The notes under the pieces were generated by a model that made no database searches, was not told where the DNA came from, and saw only the letters and a program-made list of their open reading frames with translations. 64,000 bases of DNA, taken from assembly GCF_030122845.1 (NCBI RefSeq), contig NZ_CP126084.1:2294001-2358000 (forward strand), read 5' to 3'. Source of the DNA: Paenibacillus woosongensis. GTDB lineage: Bacteria > Bacillota > Bacilli > Paenibacillales > Paenibacillaceae. Position numbers and translations under genes: made by a program. Shown here one piece after another: positions 1 through 8,611 of this stretch (its first letter is position 1; each line of letters begins with the position of its first letter).

Positions 1-2
1 TA

Positions 3-490
3 TCGGATTATACGCCGTTTCTCAACCGCACTTTTCTGGCAAAATCACGCATCGGCATCCCGCGATATTACTATCAGCAGCTTGATGAAGGAAGATTGGC
101 GCTGATCGAACAAGCCATCCATGTACTTGAGGCTGAGGGAGCAACGATCATCGATCCTGTCGAGCTGCCATGCGAAGGGCAAAACGGGGACTTCAATGTG
201 CTTAACTTCGAATTCAAAAAATCTTTAAACGACTATTTAGAGACATTGCCGGAAATGGTTAAGGTTCGTTCGTTGGATGACGTCATCCGTTTTAATGAGC
301 AGCATAAGGAAGCCGCGTTGAAATATGGACAGGACTTGCAACCCCGGAGGGGGATACGACGAAAGGGCCGCACGGAATAACTTTTGTGGGAACGGCCTTT
401 AGCGAGCCGACATTGATTGGGCTGGCTTATAGTTATGAACAAGCTTCGAAGCATCGCGTTCCTCCCAATCTTGATGTAATTAGGAATTGA
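3..490 (+). pseudogene. Amidase-family gene, deleted and frameshifted (5' end outside window)
   Basis: The frame is open from the window edge and reads DYTPFLNRTFLAKSRIGIPR, then residues typical of the C-terminal half of amidase-signature hydrolases (GatA-like fold). It holds up to about position 340 (KYGQDL). After that the amidase continuation appears in another frame: [20 protein letters not shown] from 350, ending at TGA 488-490. The segment normally lying between these blocks, with the conserved proline/glycine-rich SITVPAG-type stretch, is missing. The gene has therefore suffered an internal deletion plus a frame change. The catalytic Ser-Ser-Lys part would lie upstream of the window and cannot be judged. 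Assignment to the amidase family is secure, the substrate is unknown, and the copy is almost certainly non-functional. Confidence 0.8.
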
Positions 491-514
491 CATATACCCT
501 GTAGAATATTGCGA

Positions 515-660
515 TGGAAGCGGTTGTTTGGCTACATTTCTCTAGGCATTCCGATCGCAGGATTTGGGCTGTTAGCCCCATGGATTACAGAACCGCCATG
601 GCTTTAAGCTCTGTTTCTGTCGTTTTGAATGCTTTGAGACTACAGCGGATGAACACATAA
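515..660 (+). pseudogene. 3' remnant of a copper-type P1B ATPase (CopA-like)
   Basis: From 527 one frame reads FGYISLGIPIAGFGLLAPW; from 598 a second frame reads MALSSVSVVLNALRLQRMNT and stops at 658-660. Joined by a frame change near 585-597 they match the end of heavy-metal P-type ATPases: the penultimate membrane helix with GIPIAA, then AAMALSSVSVVLNALRL. Nothing upstream codes for the ATP-binding or phosphorylation domains, so only about 45 codons survive. The block sits 25 bases after the broken amidase and is followed by a rho-independent terminator. Recognition rests on motif memory. Confidence 0.7.
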
Positions 661-692
661 GGCTCAATTTTGTTAAAATTGGAGGCTTTTAT

Positions 693-734
693 AGGAAGAT
701 AGCTGGATTTTTCCCGCTGTCTTCCTCTTTTTTT
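693..734 (+). terminator. Rho-independent terminator after the CopA remnant
   Basis: AGGAAGATAGC pairs with GCTGTCTTCCT across a short T-rich loop and is followed by a T run. It was probably the terminator of the lost P-type ATPase gene. Confidence 0.75.
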
Positions 735-954
735 GGTGAAAAACAAGGATGAATAGTGTGAACTAAGTCCCTTGTATAATGTCAGTAACTACTTGTAAAA
801 TTGTGACATGAGGACAGAGGCATACATCGTTTGGTCCCGAAGGAGGTTGTGATAAAGCGTATCCTTCGCGTATGAATGGATATGTGAAAACTCAGCTTGA
901 AAGATCGAAGCAGTAGAATCGATGACTAAATACATACATATGCTGAGGTGATAA

Positions 955-1275
955 ATGATGCATAGAAGGACTACAGGAATGCTCTTGATTATGATCGCGG
1001 CATTCCTGTACGGCATACGATACTTGGCTGCAGCAATTTACGGGTCTGCTTCCTCCGTATGGAACGCAGATCACTTCAATGAAATGTTGAGCTTTGTCGG
1101 TGATGGGCCAACCATACTTAGTACGATTGCATTGATTCTCGGGATTACATATTTACTTGTCGCGGAATTGGAAGGCACGAGCATGCGGAAGCAGATCGAG
1201 CAGATCAAGAGCAGTTGGAATGATTTCGATTGGTATGAATCGGAGGGAAGCAAAGGTAAAGGGAAAAGCAAATAG
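955..1275 (+). CDS. Small two-helix membrane protein, unknown function
   Basis: A 106-residue protein with two hydrophobic segments (about residues 8-29 and 52-70) and a charged Lys/Ser/Gly-rich C-terminus. It begins with tandem ATGs (955 and 958) seven bases after GAGGTG, so either could be used. I do not recognise a named family. It stands alone among gene remnants and is followed by a terminator hairpin. Codon use looks like that of intact neighbours and the frame is clean, so it is probably a real gene. Confidence 0.65.
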   Translation: MMHRRTTGMLLIMIAAFLYGIRYLAAAIYGSASSVWNADHFNEMLSFVGDGPTILSTIALILGITYLLVAELEGTSMRKQIEQIKSSWNDFDWYESEGSKGKGKSK

Positions 1276-1299
1276 TCAAGGCAACTGGCAAAATAAGAT

Positions 1300-1329
1300 A
1301 CGGCTCGGGCCCAAGGCTCGAGCCGTTAT
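1300..1329. terminator. Hairpin between the small membrane gene and the AraC remnant
   Basis: ACGGCTCG (1300-1307) pairs with CGAGCCGT (1319-1326) and TT follows. The element lies between two convergent transcription units and could serve both. Confidence 0.55.
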
Positions 1330-1342
1330 TCGCATTACATGG

Positions 1343-1512
1343 CTAGCGATTGTTTTTGCGGAAATTTCCCGGGGTGCATCCGACCCAAGCGGTAAACTGC
1401 CGGCTGAAGCTCTGCACATTTTCATAGCCGACCCGGTGGGCGATGCGTTCTATGGATTCCGTGCTCGACATGAGCATATGTACGGCTTCTTGCTGCTTGA
1501 GCACCATCATAT
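1343..1512 (-). pseudogene. C-terminal remnant of an AraC-family regulator
   Basis: Read on the minus strand, the last 50 or so codons give the second helix-turn-helix of AraC/XylS regulators: IERIAHRVGYENVQSFSRQF, then GCTPGNFRKNNR and a stop at 1343. The first helix and the whole ligand-binding half are absent. At about 1512 the recognisable AraC sequence stops and a transporter remnant begins on the opposite strand. This is a DNA-binding fragment that cannot work alone. Confidence 0.75.
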
Positions 1513-2094
1513 TACAACAGGCAATGCCATTGAACTCAGCGTAGAGGTGGCAACCTTGGTTTCGTTCGTGCTCGCGATCATCTGCGAAGTCATTCGCCAT
1601 AAAGGCGACAGAAGCGTACTGGAAAAAACGGAATCCTTCTTTAAAGGAATGGGTGGAGCGGTACCGATCGTCGCCCGCTCGTTGCCGCTTCCGTTTTTGT
1701 TACGGGTCTGAAATCCATCGGTTTGGTGGATGCCCTGCAGCAATCCATGCAAAATATTCAAGGAAACGGACTAGACTTCATTCTGCCGCTGATCCTTGTA
1801 GCCATTACGGCGCTGATCGTTATTCTTAGCGGCAGCGGTACGGCTTTGATCTTCGCCATGGTGCTGTTGATGGTTCCATTAGCGGATGCAGCAGGAATCA
1901 GTCCGATTGCAATTTCGGTGCCGATGGGACTTTCGGGCAACCTGTTCCGCGCGGTATCGCCGGTGGCAGCTGTTGTGCTGATCGTTGCCGGTACGGTGAA
2001 GACGGATCCAATCGCGATCATAAAAAGAACGTCGGTTCCAATGATCGCAGGTGTGATCTTTATGTTCATCCTGTCCATGGTCATCTTTCTGTAA
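1513..2094 (+). pseudogene. C-terminal part of a DcuC-family C4-dicarboxylate transporter, frameshifted
   Basis: Two frames together give the end of a DcuC-like anaerobic C4-dicarboxylate carrier. The first (about 1525-1710) contains VATLVSFVLAIICEVIRHKG and FFKGMGGAVPIV. Around 1665-1680 the coding frame changes, and the second frame (…VAASVFVTGLKSIGLVDAL from about 1683, then the open frame to 2094) supplies three or more hydrophobic helices. About half the usual length is missing at the N-terminus. An internal ATG at 1723 leaves a 123-codon open frame, but that product would be a transporter fragment. It abuts an AraC tail on the other strand, which looks like a deletion scar. Confidence 0.75.
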
Positions 2095-2113
2095 CATTAA
2101 TTCATCATCAAAC

Positions 2114-2148
2114 AAAAGAAGAACAGGCCTAGATCCTGTTCTTCTTTG
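2114..2148. terminator. Strong terminator after the DcuC remnant
   Basis: AAGAAGAACAGG pairs with CCTGTTCTTCTT across a six-base loop, with A-rich and T-rich flanks, so it is potentially bidirectional. Confidence 0.8.
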
Positions 2149-2294
2149 ATTTGGAAACCATTTGTTTAGAATATTACCTCCCCAAAAGCAAAGCGGTTAG
2201 TTACATAAAAAATGCGTCACCAGACCAATTAATTATCGCTTTGCTGCAACCTTCCAAACCATGGAAACGTCGAGGGTGCAAAGGGGGTAATAGA

Positions 2295-3404
2295 ATGATC
2301 AAGAAATGGAAATTGGTACTATGTATAGGCATCATGACATTGTCTTTGCTGTTAGGCGGGTGCGGAAGCGCGAGCAACAATAAAGCAGCCGACAGCAAGG
2401 CGGACAGCGGTTTTTCCGCAGAGTCTGAACTTATGAGCATGAGCGCGGATGTTAGCATGAGCACAGCAACCGAGCAAAGCATGCCAGCTGCCGGCAGCGA
2501 TGAGGCGCCTGTAGGAAAGCAGTCGTCCACTACGCAGGCTGGCGATTTTCAGGTGTCAGGAGGAAGCCCTGGCATGCAGGCGATTGACGCCCCGGCTGGG
2601 CTGAATAAGAAGCTGATTTACCGGGCAAATGTTGTACTGGAAGTGAAGGATTACGGCAAGGCGCAGTCCGAGGTGCGGAATTTGGTGGCCATGTCGGGCG
2701 GTTACATTGTGGAATTTACCGAGAACCAGTCTCAGCATGAGCAGGGCGGTACGATCATCCTGAAGGTGCCATCGTCCGGATTTTCCTCATTTTTGGACCG
2801 TCTGGAGAAAATGGAGCACGAATCGCTGCAGCGCAGTATGCAGGGGCAGGATGTTTCCGAGGAGTACGTCGATTTAGAGTCGCGGCTCAAAGTGAAGCAG
2901 GCGATGGAGTCTAGATATTTGCAATTTCTGAAGGAAGCAACAAAGAGCAGTCAAATGGTGGAGTTCGCCAATGAACTGGAACGGATTCAGACGGAAATTG
3001 AACAGATCCGGGGACGGATGCGCTACATTGACCAGAACGTGGCTTATTCTACGGTGGAAATCCGGCTATATCAGCCGGAGGTGAACCAAGTCAGTCCCTC
3101 CGCAAAGGGCAAGGAACCTCTCGGCCACCGGGCGTGGAGCGCTTTGGACAGCAGTCTGAAAGCATTATCGGCCGCTATGGGATGGATCATCGTTATTTTG
3201 TCTGGCGCCCTGCCCATATTGCTGCTTCTTGGCATCATTGCCGCTCCGATCTGGATGGTGCACCGCAAGCGGCTGCTTAAAGCTAGGGAATATCGTCTTC
3301 TGCGCAAAAATACAGTCAATCCGCCAGCCGAAACAAAACAGGCAGGCCAGGCAGAAGCGGCGGACGATCAAGATATTCCACGCTATGAAGATGACACAGA
3401 CTGA
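2295..3404 (+). CDS. DUF4349-family lipoprotein
   Basis: A 370-residue surface protein. The chosen ATG follows AAAGGGGG by eight bases; the open frame extends 48 codons upstream but without a signal sequence. Residues 1-22 are a lipoprotein signal ending in the lipobox LLGG-C (Cys23). A Ser/Ala-rich linker (25-100) leads to the DUF4349 domain (about 105-285), whose conserved parts include KLIYRANVVLEV and the coiled coil ELERIQTEIEQIRGRMRYID. A hydrophobic helix at about 294-322 is followed by a basic, then acidic tail. With a lipid anchor at one end and a membrane helix at the other, the folded domain should lie outside the membrane. The molecular function of DUF4349 is not known. Confidence 0.85.
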   Translation: MIKKWKLVLCIGIMTLSLLLGGCGSASNNKAADSKADSGFSAESELMSMSADVSMSTATEQSMPAAGSDEAPVGKQSSTTQAGDFQVSGGSPGMQAIDAPAGLNKKLIYRANVVLEVKDYGKAQSEVRNLVAMSGGYIVEFTENQSQHEQGGTIILKVPSSGFSSFLDRLEKMEHESLQRSMQGQDVSEEYVDLESRLKVKQAMESRYLQFLKEATKSSQMVEFANELERIQTEIEQIRGRMRYIDQNVAYSTVEIRLYQPEVNQVSPSAKGKEPLGHRAWSALDSSLKALSAAMGWIIVILSGALPILLLLGIIAAPIWMVHRKRLLKAREYRLLRKNTVNPPAETKQAGQAEAADDQDIPRYEDDTD

Positions 3405-3521
3405 AAGGCAAACTGAAATTAGGACACAAAATTCCATATAGAATATCACTTTACTGTCGTTACGTAACTAGCAGAACATAGTAGAATACAGGGTATCAGC
3501 TATTGATTAGGAGGATATGGA

Positions 3522-5717
3522 ATGCCTATTTACTATGACAAAGCATCCGGTATTTTTCATTTGCAATCTCATCAAACCAGTTACGTAATTCAACTCGTGC
3601 GGGGCATGCCTGCACATGTATATTTCGGTCCGCAGCTCCGCCAAGGAAGCAATTTAAATGACCTGCTTTACAGAGTGGAGCGCTCCTCGTTCTGTCCAAA
3701 CCCATTTCCGGACGACAAGACGTTATCGCTGGATACTTTGCCGCAGGAGTACCCGCAGTATGGTACGAGCGATTTCCGGAGCCCGGCTTACCAGATCAAG
3801 CTGTCTGACGGAACCCGCATTTCCGAGCTGGTCTACCGATCACACCGTATCACAGCCGGGAAGCCAGCATTGGAAGGGCTTCCGGCGGTTTATACGGAGC
3901 AGGAGAACGAGGCGGAGACGTTAGAACTCGTGCTGCATGATGCCAAGGCAGGGTTAAGTGTAACGCTGTATTATACGGTATTCGAGCAATTCAGCGCCAT
4001 AGCAAGATCGGCTAGGCTGGCGAATGAAGCGGGAGAGGCGCTGCAGCTCGAGCGGGCATTAAGCGCCTCCATTGACTTGCCTGATGCCCGTTATGATGCG
4101 CTGTATTTATCAGGCGCATGGGCCAGGGAACGCCACATTCAGCGAAGAGCGCTTGCGCCGGGCGTAACCGGAATCAACAGCCGCAGAGGGTCGAGTTCGC
4201 ATCAGTTTAATCCTTTTCTCGCGCTGCTCCGTCCTGAGACGAACGAGCGCCAGGGCGAGGTGTACGGCTTCAGCTTGATTTATAGCGGAAATTTTGCCGC
4301 CGAGGCCGAAGTGGATCAATTCGGAACAACGCGCGTATCGCTGGGCATCAATCCTTTTGACTTTTCTTGGAAGCTTGAGCCTGGGGAAGCTTTCCAGACG
4401 CCGGAGGCGGTGCTCGTCTATTCCGCTGAAGGGCTTGGGGGCATGTCGCGTACATTCCACAAGCTGTATCGTACGAGACTGTGCCGGGGCGTGCACCGGG
4501 ATTTGGAACGTCCGATTCTCGTCAACAACTGGGAGGCTACGTATTTCGACTTCAATGCCGACAAGATCGAAGCTATCGCCAAGAAAGGCGGCGAGCTTGG
4601 CATCGAGCTGTTCGTGCTGGACGATGGCTGGTTCGGCAAACGGGACTCCGACAACAGCTCGCTTGGCGACTGGTTTGAGGATCGCCGCAAGCTGCCAAAC
4701 GGCTTGCAGGATCTTGCCGAACGGGTGAAACGGCAAGGCCTGCAGTTCGGACTGTGGTTCGAGCCGGAGATGATTTCCCCGGACAGCGATTTGTATCGCA
4801 GCCATCCGGATTGGTGCCTCCACGTGCCGAATCACCGCAGAACCGAAGCACGCGACCAGCTGATCCTCGACATGTCGCGCGCGGATGTAAGGGAATATCT
4901 ATACAGCCGGCTCAGTGAAATTTTTACGAATGTGCCGATTTCATATATTAAATGGGATATGAACCGCAACATGACAGAGATCGGTTCTGCGCTCAGCTCC
5001 CCTGAGCGGCAGAGCGAGACGGCTCATCGTTATATTCTCGGGCTGTATGAATTGATGGAGCGCTTGACTAGCGAGTTCCCGCATATTCTGTTCGAGAGCT
5101 GCTCCGGAGGAGGAGGGCGCTTTGATCCGGGAATGCTCTACTACATGCCGCAAACGTGGACTAGCGACGATACCGATGGCGTGGAGCGCTTGAAAATCCA
5201 ATATGGCACAAGTATCGTCTACCCGGTCTCGACAATGGGCGCTCACGTGTCGGCGGTGCCGAACCATCAGGTCGGCCGCAAGACATCCTTGGAATTCCGC
5301 GGGGACGTAGCCATGTCCGGCAATTTCGGCTATGAGCTTGATTTGACGACATTTACGCCGGAGGAAGTGGAAATTGCCAAAGCCCAAATTGCAAGCTACA
5401 AGGAAATTCGCGGGCTGGTACAGCAGGGCGATCTATATCGTTTGTTAAGTCCCTTCGAAGGCAACGAGACGTCATGGATGTTCGTCAGCGAAGACCGGAG
5501 GGAAGCGCTGCTGTTCTACTTCCATGTGCTCGCCGAGCCGAACGCGCCGCTGAAGCGCGTGAAGCTGGAAGGCCTCGATCCATTGCTGGACTATCAGCTA
5601 GGGGATACGGATACCATCTACGGCGGCGACCGTTTGATGGCAGTCGGCTTGCCGATAACCTCCATTCGGGGCGATTTCGAGAGCAGAGTTGTGCAACTAA
5701 GAGCGATTTCGCAATAA
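3522..5717 (+). CDS. Alpha-galactosidase, glycoside hydrolase family 36
   Basis: A 731-residue GH36 enzyme of the usual size for bacterial alpha-galactosidases. It would release terminal alpha-1,6-galactose from raffinose, melibiose or galactomannan oligosaccharides by a retaining mechanism. The N-terminal beta-sandwich is followed by the TIM barrel with FVLDDGWFGKR, the nucleophile Asp in IKWDMNRNMTE (about residue 478) and the acid/base Asp in TSDDTDG (about 548). ESCSGGGGRFD is also typical. No signal peptide is present, so it acts in the cytoplasm on imported sugar. An AGGAGG site precedes the ATG. It is a single-gene unit ending in a strong terminator; no operator like those near 11-12 kb is seen upstream. 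Confidence 0.93.
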   Translation: MPIYYDKASGIFHLQSHQTSYVIQLVRGMPAHVYFGPQLRQGSNLNDLLYRVERSSFCPNPFPDDKTLSLDTLPQEYPQYGTSDFRSPAYQIKLSDGTRISELVYRSHRITAGKPALEGLPAVYTEQENEAETLELVLHDAKAGLSVTLYYTVFEQFSAIARSARLANEAGEALQLERALSASIDLPDARYDALYLSGAWARERHIQRRALAPGVTGINSRRGSSSHQFNPFLALLRPETNERQGEVYGFSLIYSGNFAAEAEVDQFGTTRVSLGINPFDFSWKLEPGEAFQTPEAVLVYSAEGLGGMSRTFHKLYRTRLCRGVHRDLERPILVNNWEATYFDFNADKIEAIAKKGGELGIELFVLDDGWFGKRDSDNSSLGDWFEDRRKLPNGLQDLAERVKRQGLQFGLWFEPEMISPDSDLYRSHPDWCLHVPNHRRTEARDQLILDMSRADVREYLYSRLSEIFTNVPISYIKWDMNRNMTEIGSALSSPERQSETAHRYILGLYELMERLTSEFPHILFESCSGGGGRFDPGMLYYMPQTWTSDDTDGVERLKIQYGTSIVYPVSTMGAHVSAVPNHQVGRKTSLEFRGDVAMSGNFGYELDLTTFTPEEVEIAKAQIASYKEIRGLVQQGDLYRLLSPFEGNETSWMFVSEDRREALLFYFHVLAEPNAPLKRVKLEGLDPLLDYQLGDTDTIYGGDRLMAVGLPITSIRGDFESRVVQLRAISQ

Positions 5718-5726
5718 GAACACAGG

Positions 5727-5766
5727 AACAAAGAAGCCATGACCCAAGGCCATGGCTTCTTTGTTG
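5727..5766. terminator. Bidirectional terminator between alpha-galactosidase and chemoreceptor genes
   Basis: AACAAAGAAGCCAT pairs with ATGGCTTCTTTGTT across a short loop. The two genes converge here and the hairpin has T runs in both directions. Confidence 0.85.
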
Positions 5767-5775
5767 CATTCACGT

Positions 5776-7026
5776 CTAGAATTTGAAAATATGTATCGTT
5801 TTTTGCAGCTGGAAAACCGCATTTTTCATGGCTTCCGTTTCTTCCGCCATCTTCTGGATGGATTGGATTTGCTCATTCATCGAAGCCGATACCTGCTCCG
5901 TACCCGCAGCTGACTGTTGGGTAATCGCTGAAATGTTCTGAATAGACTGGGAAATATGCTGCGCGCTGTCCAGCATGCTCTCGCTTTCTCTGGAGAAGGC
6001 TTCGATTTGCTCGGAAATATACTGCACGCTTTGCACGATTTGCGCAAAAATTTGCTCAGCTTCCCGGATCATCAGGTTTTGCTGCTGTACGACCTCTTCA
6101 TTAATTTTAATGTTGTGTCCGGCCAGCTTCACATCATTTTCTATGCTCCGAACGAGGTTGAATACCTCTTTCGTGGAAGCGGTGGATTCCTCCGCCAGCT
6201 TGCGGACCTCATGGGCGACGACAGCGAAACCTGCGCCATGCTCTCCTGCTCTAGCCGCTTCGATCGAGGCGTTGAGCGATAGCAGGTTGGTCTGCTCGGC
6301 GATTTCCGAAATCGTAGCTGTAATGCGTGTAATGCCCTGGGCGTTGATGGAGAGCGCATTGATCGACTCCGCGACCTTCTGCGTCGCTTCAACATTGCGG
6401 CGCATCCCTTCGGCCTGCCTGGAGACGGATTCCCGGCCCTTCTCGACGAGCTCCAGCGTATCGCGGGAACGTTCATTCATTTCTTTGGTAGAGTCGGTAT
6501 AATTGCTGACCTTATTTTCGATTTGACGGATGGACTCCGTCATGTCGCTGACATCCTCGGAAATCTCGTTGGCTCCGATCGCCAATTCGTTGGAGGACTG
6601 GGCCACCTGTCCCATAACGTGAATGAGCTCTCCATTTCTGTCCGAAATAGCCCGGCTGGAATCCATAACTTTACGGGTAATTTCGGAGGTCTCCTGCAAA
6701 ATTTTGCGAAGCCTGTCTATCATGCTGTTAAAAGTTCGGCTTAAATTATCCATGCCTCCCGATTCGTTGATCCGGCTAGTGAAGTCGCCCTTGGCAATCT
6801 TGGCCGAGGCGTTGGAGATGTCATCGAACGATTCCGTAAGCGCTTTCTGAACATAGCGGGTAAGAGGGATGGTAAGCGCTCCTAGAATGGCAACCAAGAC
6901 GATCCCCGTCAATAAGTGGCCCTGTAGAATGAACAAAATCAACGTCGGTATTCCGAAAAGGGCGGCGATGCAGTAACAGGCTGCTGAAATCTTTCCGCCA
7001 AGGGGAAGTCTGTTGAACCATGACAT
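5776..7026 (-). CDS. Methyl-accepting chemotaxis protein without an extracellular sensor domain
   Basis: A 416-residue chemoreceptor. Two adjacent hydrophobic helices (about 12-35 and 37-58) lie almost without a loop between them, so the usual periplasmic or extracellular ligand domain is absent. A HAMP linker (about 60-112) leads to the long coiled-coil signalling domain. The hairpin tip carries the highly conserved [20 protein letters not shown] followed by [20 protein letters not shown], which contacts CheA and CheW. Methylation-type Gln/Glu heptads flank it. Such receptors sense intracellular or membrane-borne signals or work through partner proteins. The gene is monocistronic, with a good ribosome site upstream of ATG 7026. 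The ligand is unknown. Confidence 0.93.
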   Translation of the reverse strand: MSWFNRLPLGGKISAACYCIAALFGIPTLILFILQGHLLTGIVLVAILGALTIPLTRYVQKALTESFDDISNASAKIAKGDFTSRINESGGMDNLSRTFNSMIDRLRKILQETSEITRKVMDSSRAISDRNGELIHVMGQVAQSSNELAIGANEISEDVSDMTESIRQIENKVSNYTDSTKEMNERSRDTLELVEKGRESVSRQAEGMRRNVEATQKVAESINALSINAQGITRITATISEIAEQTNLLSLNASIEAARAGEHGAGFAVVAHEVRKLAEESTASTKEVFNLVRSIENDVKLAGHNIKINEEVVQQQNLMIREAEQIFAQIVQSVQYISEQIEAFSRESESMLDSAQHISQSIQNISAITQQSAAGTEQVSASMNEQIQSIQKMAEETEAMKNAVFQLQKTIHIFKF

Positions 7027-7133
7027 AAGAATGATGCCCTCCTTAATAATTAGGATGTTTATCCCATTATATCATCCGAAAGGCCAAGGGGATATATCGA
7101 TTTTCGAGATATTGGCAGAATAGATGGCGGATA

Positions 7134-7255
7134 TTGTGGGATAGACATTATATCGTTAATTACAAGGCCACCGGACCCCGGGGACAGCAGTTCAGATCCT
7201 CAACATATTTCATTAAGAATACCGAGGGGACGCTGGTAGGCTTGATGTGCCTGAA
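7134..7255 (+). pseudogene. YheO/DauR-type PAS-domain regulator remnant
   Basis: The short frame contains HYIVNYKATGPRGQQFRSST followed by YFIKNTEGTLVGLMCLNI. This fits the end of the YheO-like PAS domain found in DauR-type helix-turn-helix regulators, where RSSTxFIKxxxGxxIGMLCIN is the usual wording. Both the start of the domain and the C-terminal DNA-binding part are missing. At about 7255 the sequence passes in the same frame into an aminotransferase fragment, which indicates a fusing deletion. Confidence 0.6.
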
Positions 7256-7987
7256 CATCGCGGCAGCCGATATGGACCTGAAGGCCCCGCCTGCAGTCGT
7301 GGAGAAGCTTGAATCGTTCGCATAACATGGAATCTACGGTTATACGGATGTGTTTGCTTCCTATTACCATGCAGTGCAGGGTTGGCTGGACCGTTCCTAT
7401 CATTGGCAGGTGCCGCAGGAGTGGATCGTGTTCTGTCCACGAATCATATAGGCTGTATCCTTGGTCATTCAGCAGTTCACAAACGAAGGAGACGCTATTC
7501 TTATTCATACGCCTGTTTATCAGCCTGTCGCTACAGCGGTTTCTTTAAACCATCGCGTGCTGATAGAAAGTCCGCTGAAGCTCGTTGCCGGGCGTTATGA
7601 AATTGATTTCGAAGATATGGAACTGCGAATGCAGCAAGGGGTAAAAATCGTGCTGCTAATTTCGCCCCACACCCCGGTTGGACGCGTATGGACGAGAGCG
7701 GATCTGGAACGGATCGCTGCTTTGTGCATCAAGTACAACGCGCTGATCGTCTCCGACGATATTCACGCCGATTTTATCCACGAAGGGCATGAACATACTG
7801 TCATCGCCAAGCTGTCGGAGGAAATCGCCCAGCGCAGCATCATCTGTACATCCCCAGGTAAGACCTTTAACCTGGCAAGCCTGGAGATTTCCAATATCAT
7901 CATCCCTAACGAGACGACCAGGGAACGATTCAAGCAGGTCTTGCAGCAGGCCGGCATTCATAACCCGACCTTTTTCGGACGGGGATT
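7256..7987 (+). pseudogene. PatB/MalY-type aminotransferase (C-S lyase), multiply broken
   Basis: Pieces of a fold-type I PLP enzyme of the PatB/MalY family appear in three frames: ADMDLKAPPAVVEKLESF stopping at 7324, then HGIYGYTDVFASYYHAVQGW, then the longest block from about 7461 with QFTNEGDAILIHTPVYQPVA, SPHTPVGRVWTRADLERIA, SDDIHADFIHEGHEHT and the PLP-lysine motif SPGKTFNLASLE. The N-terminal cap and the C-terminal domain are absent. After FKQVLQQAGIHNPTFFG (about 7975) the sequence passes into an unrelated tail. The catalytic lysine survives, but stops and frameshifts make the gene dead. Confidence 0.8.
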
Positions 7988-8092
7988 TTCTTCGCCACAA
8001 TTTTAGGTTTTACGGGCATCGGCATTGCCAAGCTGACGCCTGAACAGCAGCAAGAAATGCTGCGGCAGTATGAAGAAGAGACAGCGAAATAA
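7988..8092 (+). pseudogene. Orphan C-terminal tail, possibly of a membrane transporter
   Basis: A clean frame reads FFATILGFTGIGIAKLTPEQ and then a hydrophilic QQEMLRQYEEETAK tail ending at TAA 8090-8092. A hydrophobic helix followed by a charged tail suggests the end of an integral membrane protein. The parent family is not recognisable from 34 residues. It sits directly between the aminotransferase fragment and ridA with a new ribosome site after it, so it was probably the gene before ridA in the ancestral operon. Confidence 0.4.
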
Positions 8093-8121
8093 ACAAATGG
8101 AGAAGAGGAGAGAGAAAACAA

Positions 8122-8508
8122 ATGGAACAACAAGACAAGCAAGTCGTAGCGACCACAGAGGCGTCAGGAGCGATCGGGCCGTATTCACAAGCGGTTCGTT
8201 TCGGGCATCTGCTATTCACGTCGGGACAACTCGGCATGGATGCATCCGGCGTATTTCCGGCAACGGTGGAAGAGCAGACGAAGCGTTCTTTGCTTAATGT
8301 GAAGGCGATTCTGGAAGCGGCAGGATACGGGATGAAGGATGTCGTGAAGACAACTGTATTCTTGAAAGACATGAACGATTTCGGTGCCGTTAACGCAGTT
8401 TATGCGGAATTCTTTGCCGAGCCATATCCGGCGCGCAGTGTCGTTGAGGTGGCACGGCTGCCGAAGGACGGCCTGGTTGAAATTGAAGTGGTTGCGGCCA
8501 AGTCCTAA
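8122..8508 (+). CDS. ridA: RidA-family enamine/imine deaminase
   Basis: A 128-residue Rid/YER057c/UK114 protein of normal length. RidA hydrolyses reactive 2-aminoacrylate and other enamine or imine intermediates that PLP enzymes release. GAIGPYSQAVRFG near the N-terminus and PARSVVEVARLPKDGLVEIE near the C-terminus carry the family signature, including the substrate-binding arginine in ARSVVEV. A GAGGAGAGAG-type site precedes ATG 8122. The three remnants immediately upstream include a PLP-dependent C-S lyase, the kind of enzyme that produces RidA substrates. This copy therefore looks like the surviving member of a collapsed operon, although it can act on enamines from other enzymes. Confidence 0.93.
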   Translation: MEQQDKQVVATTEASGAIGPYSQAVRFGHLLFTSGQLGMDASGVFPATVEEQTKRSLLNVKAILEAAGYGMKDVVKTTVFLKDMNDFGAVNAVYAEFFAEPYPARSVVEVARLPKDGLVEIEVVAAKS

Positions 8509-8536
8509 ATTTTAATAGCAGCTGAGAGGAACAAGC

Positions 8537-8574
8537 AACAGCCCTCTATCCTTTGACAGGATGGAGGGCTGTTT
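8537..8574. terminator. Terminator between ridA and the GH94 gene
   Basis: ACAGCCCTC pairs with GAGGGCTGT, extended inward by TATCCT/AGGATG, then TTTAATATTT. It lies between convergent genes. Confidence 0.8.
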
Positions 8575-8611
8575 AATATTTATCGATTATAAAACGACAA
8601 GAGCTGCAAGC

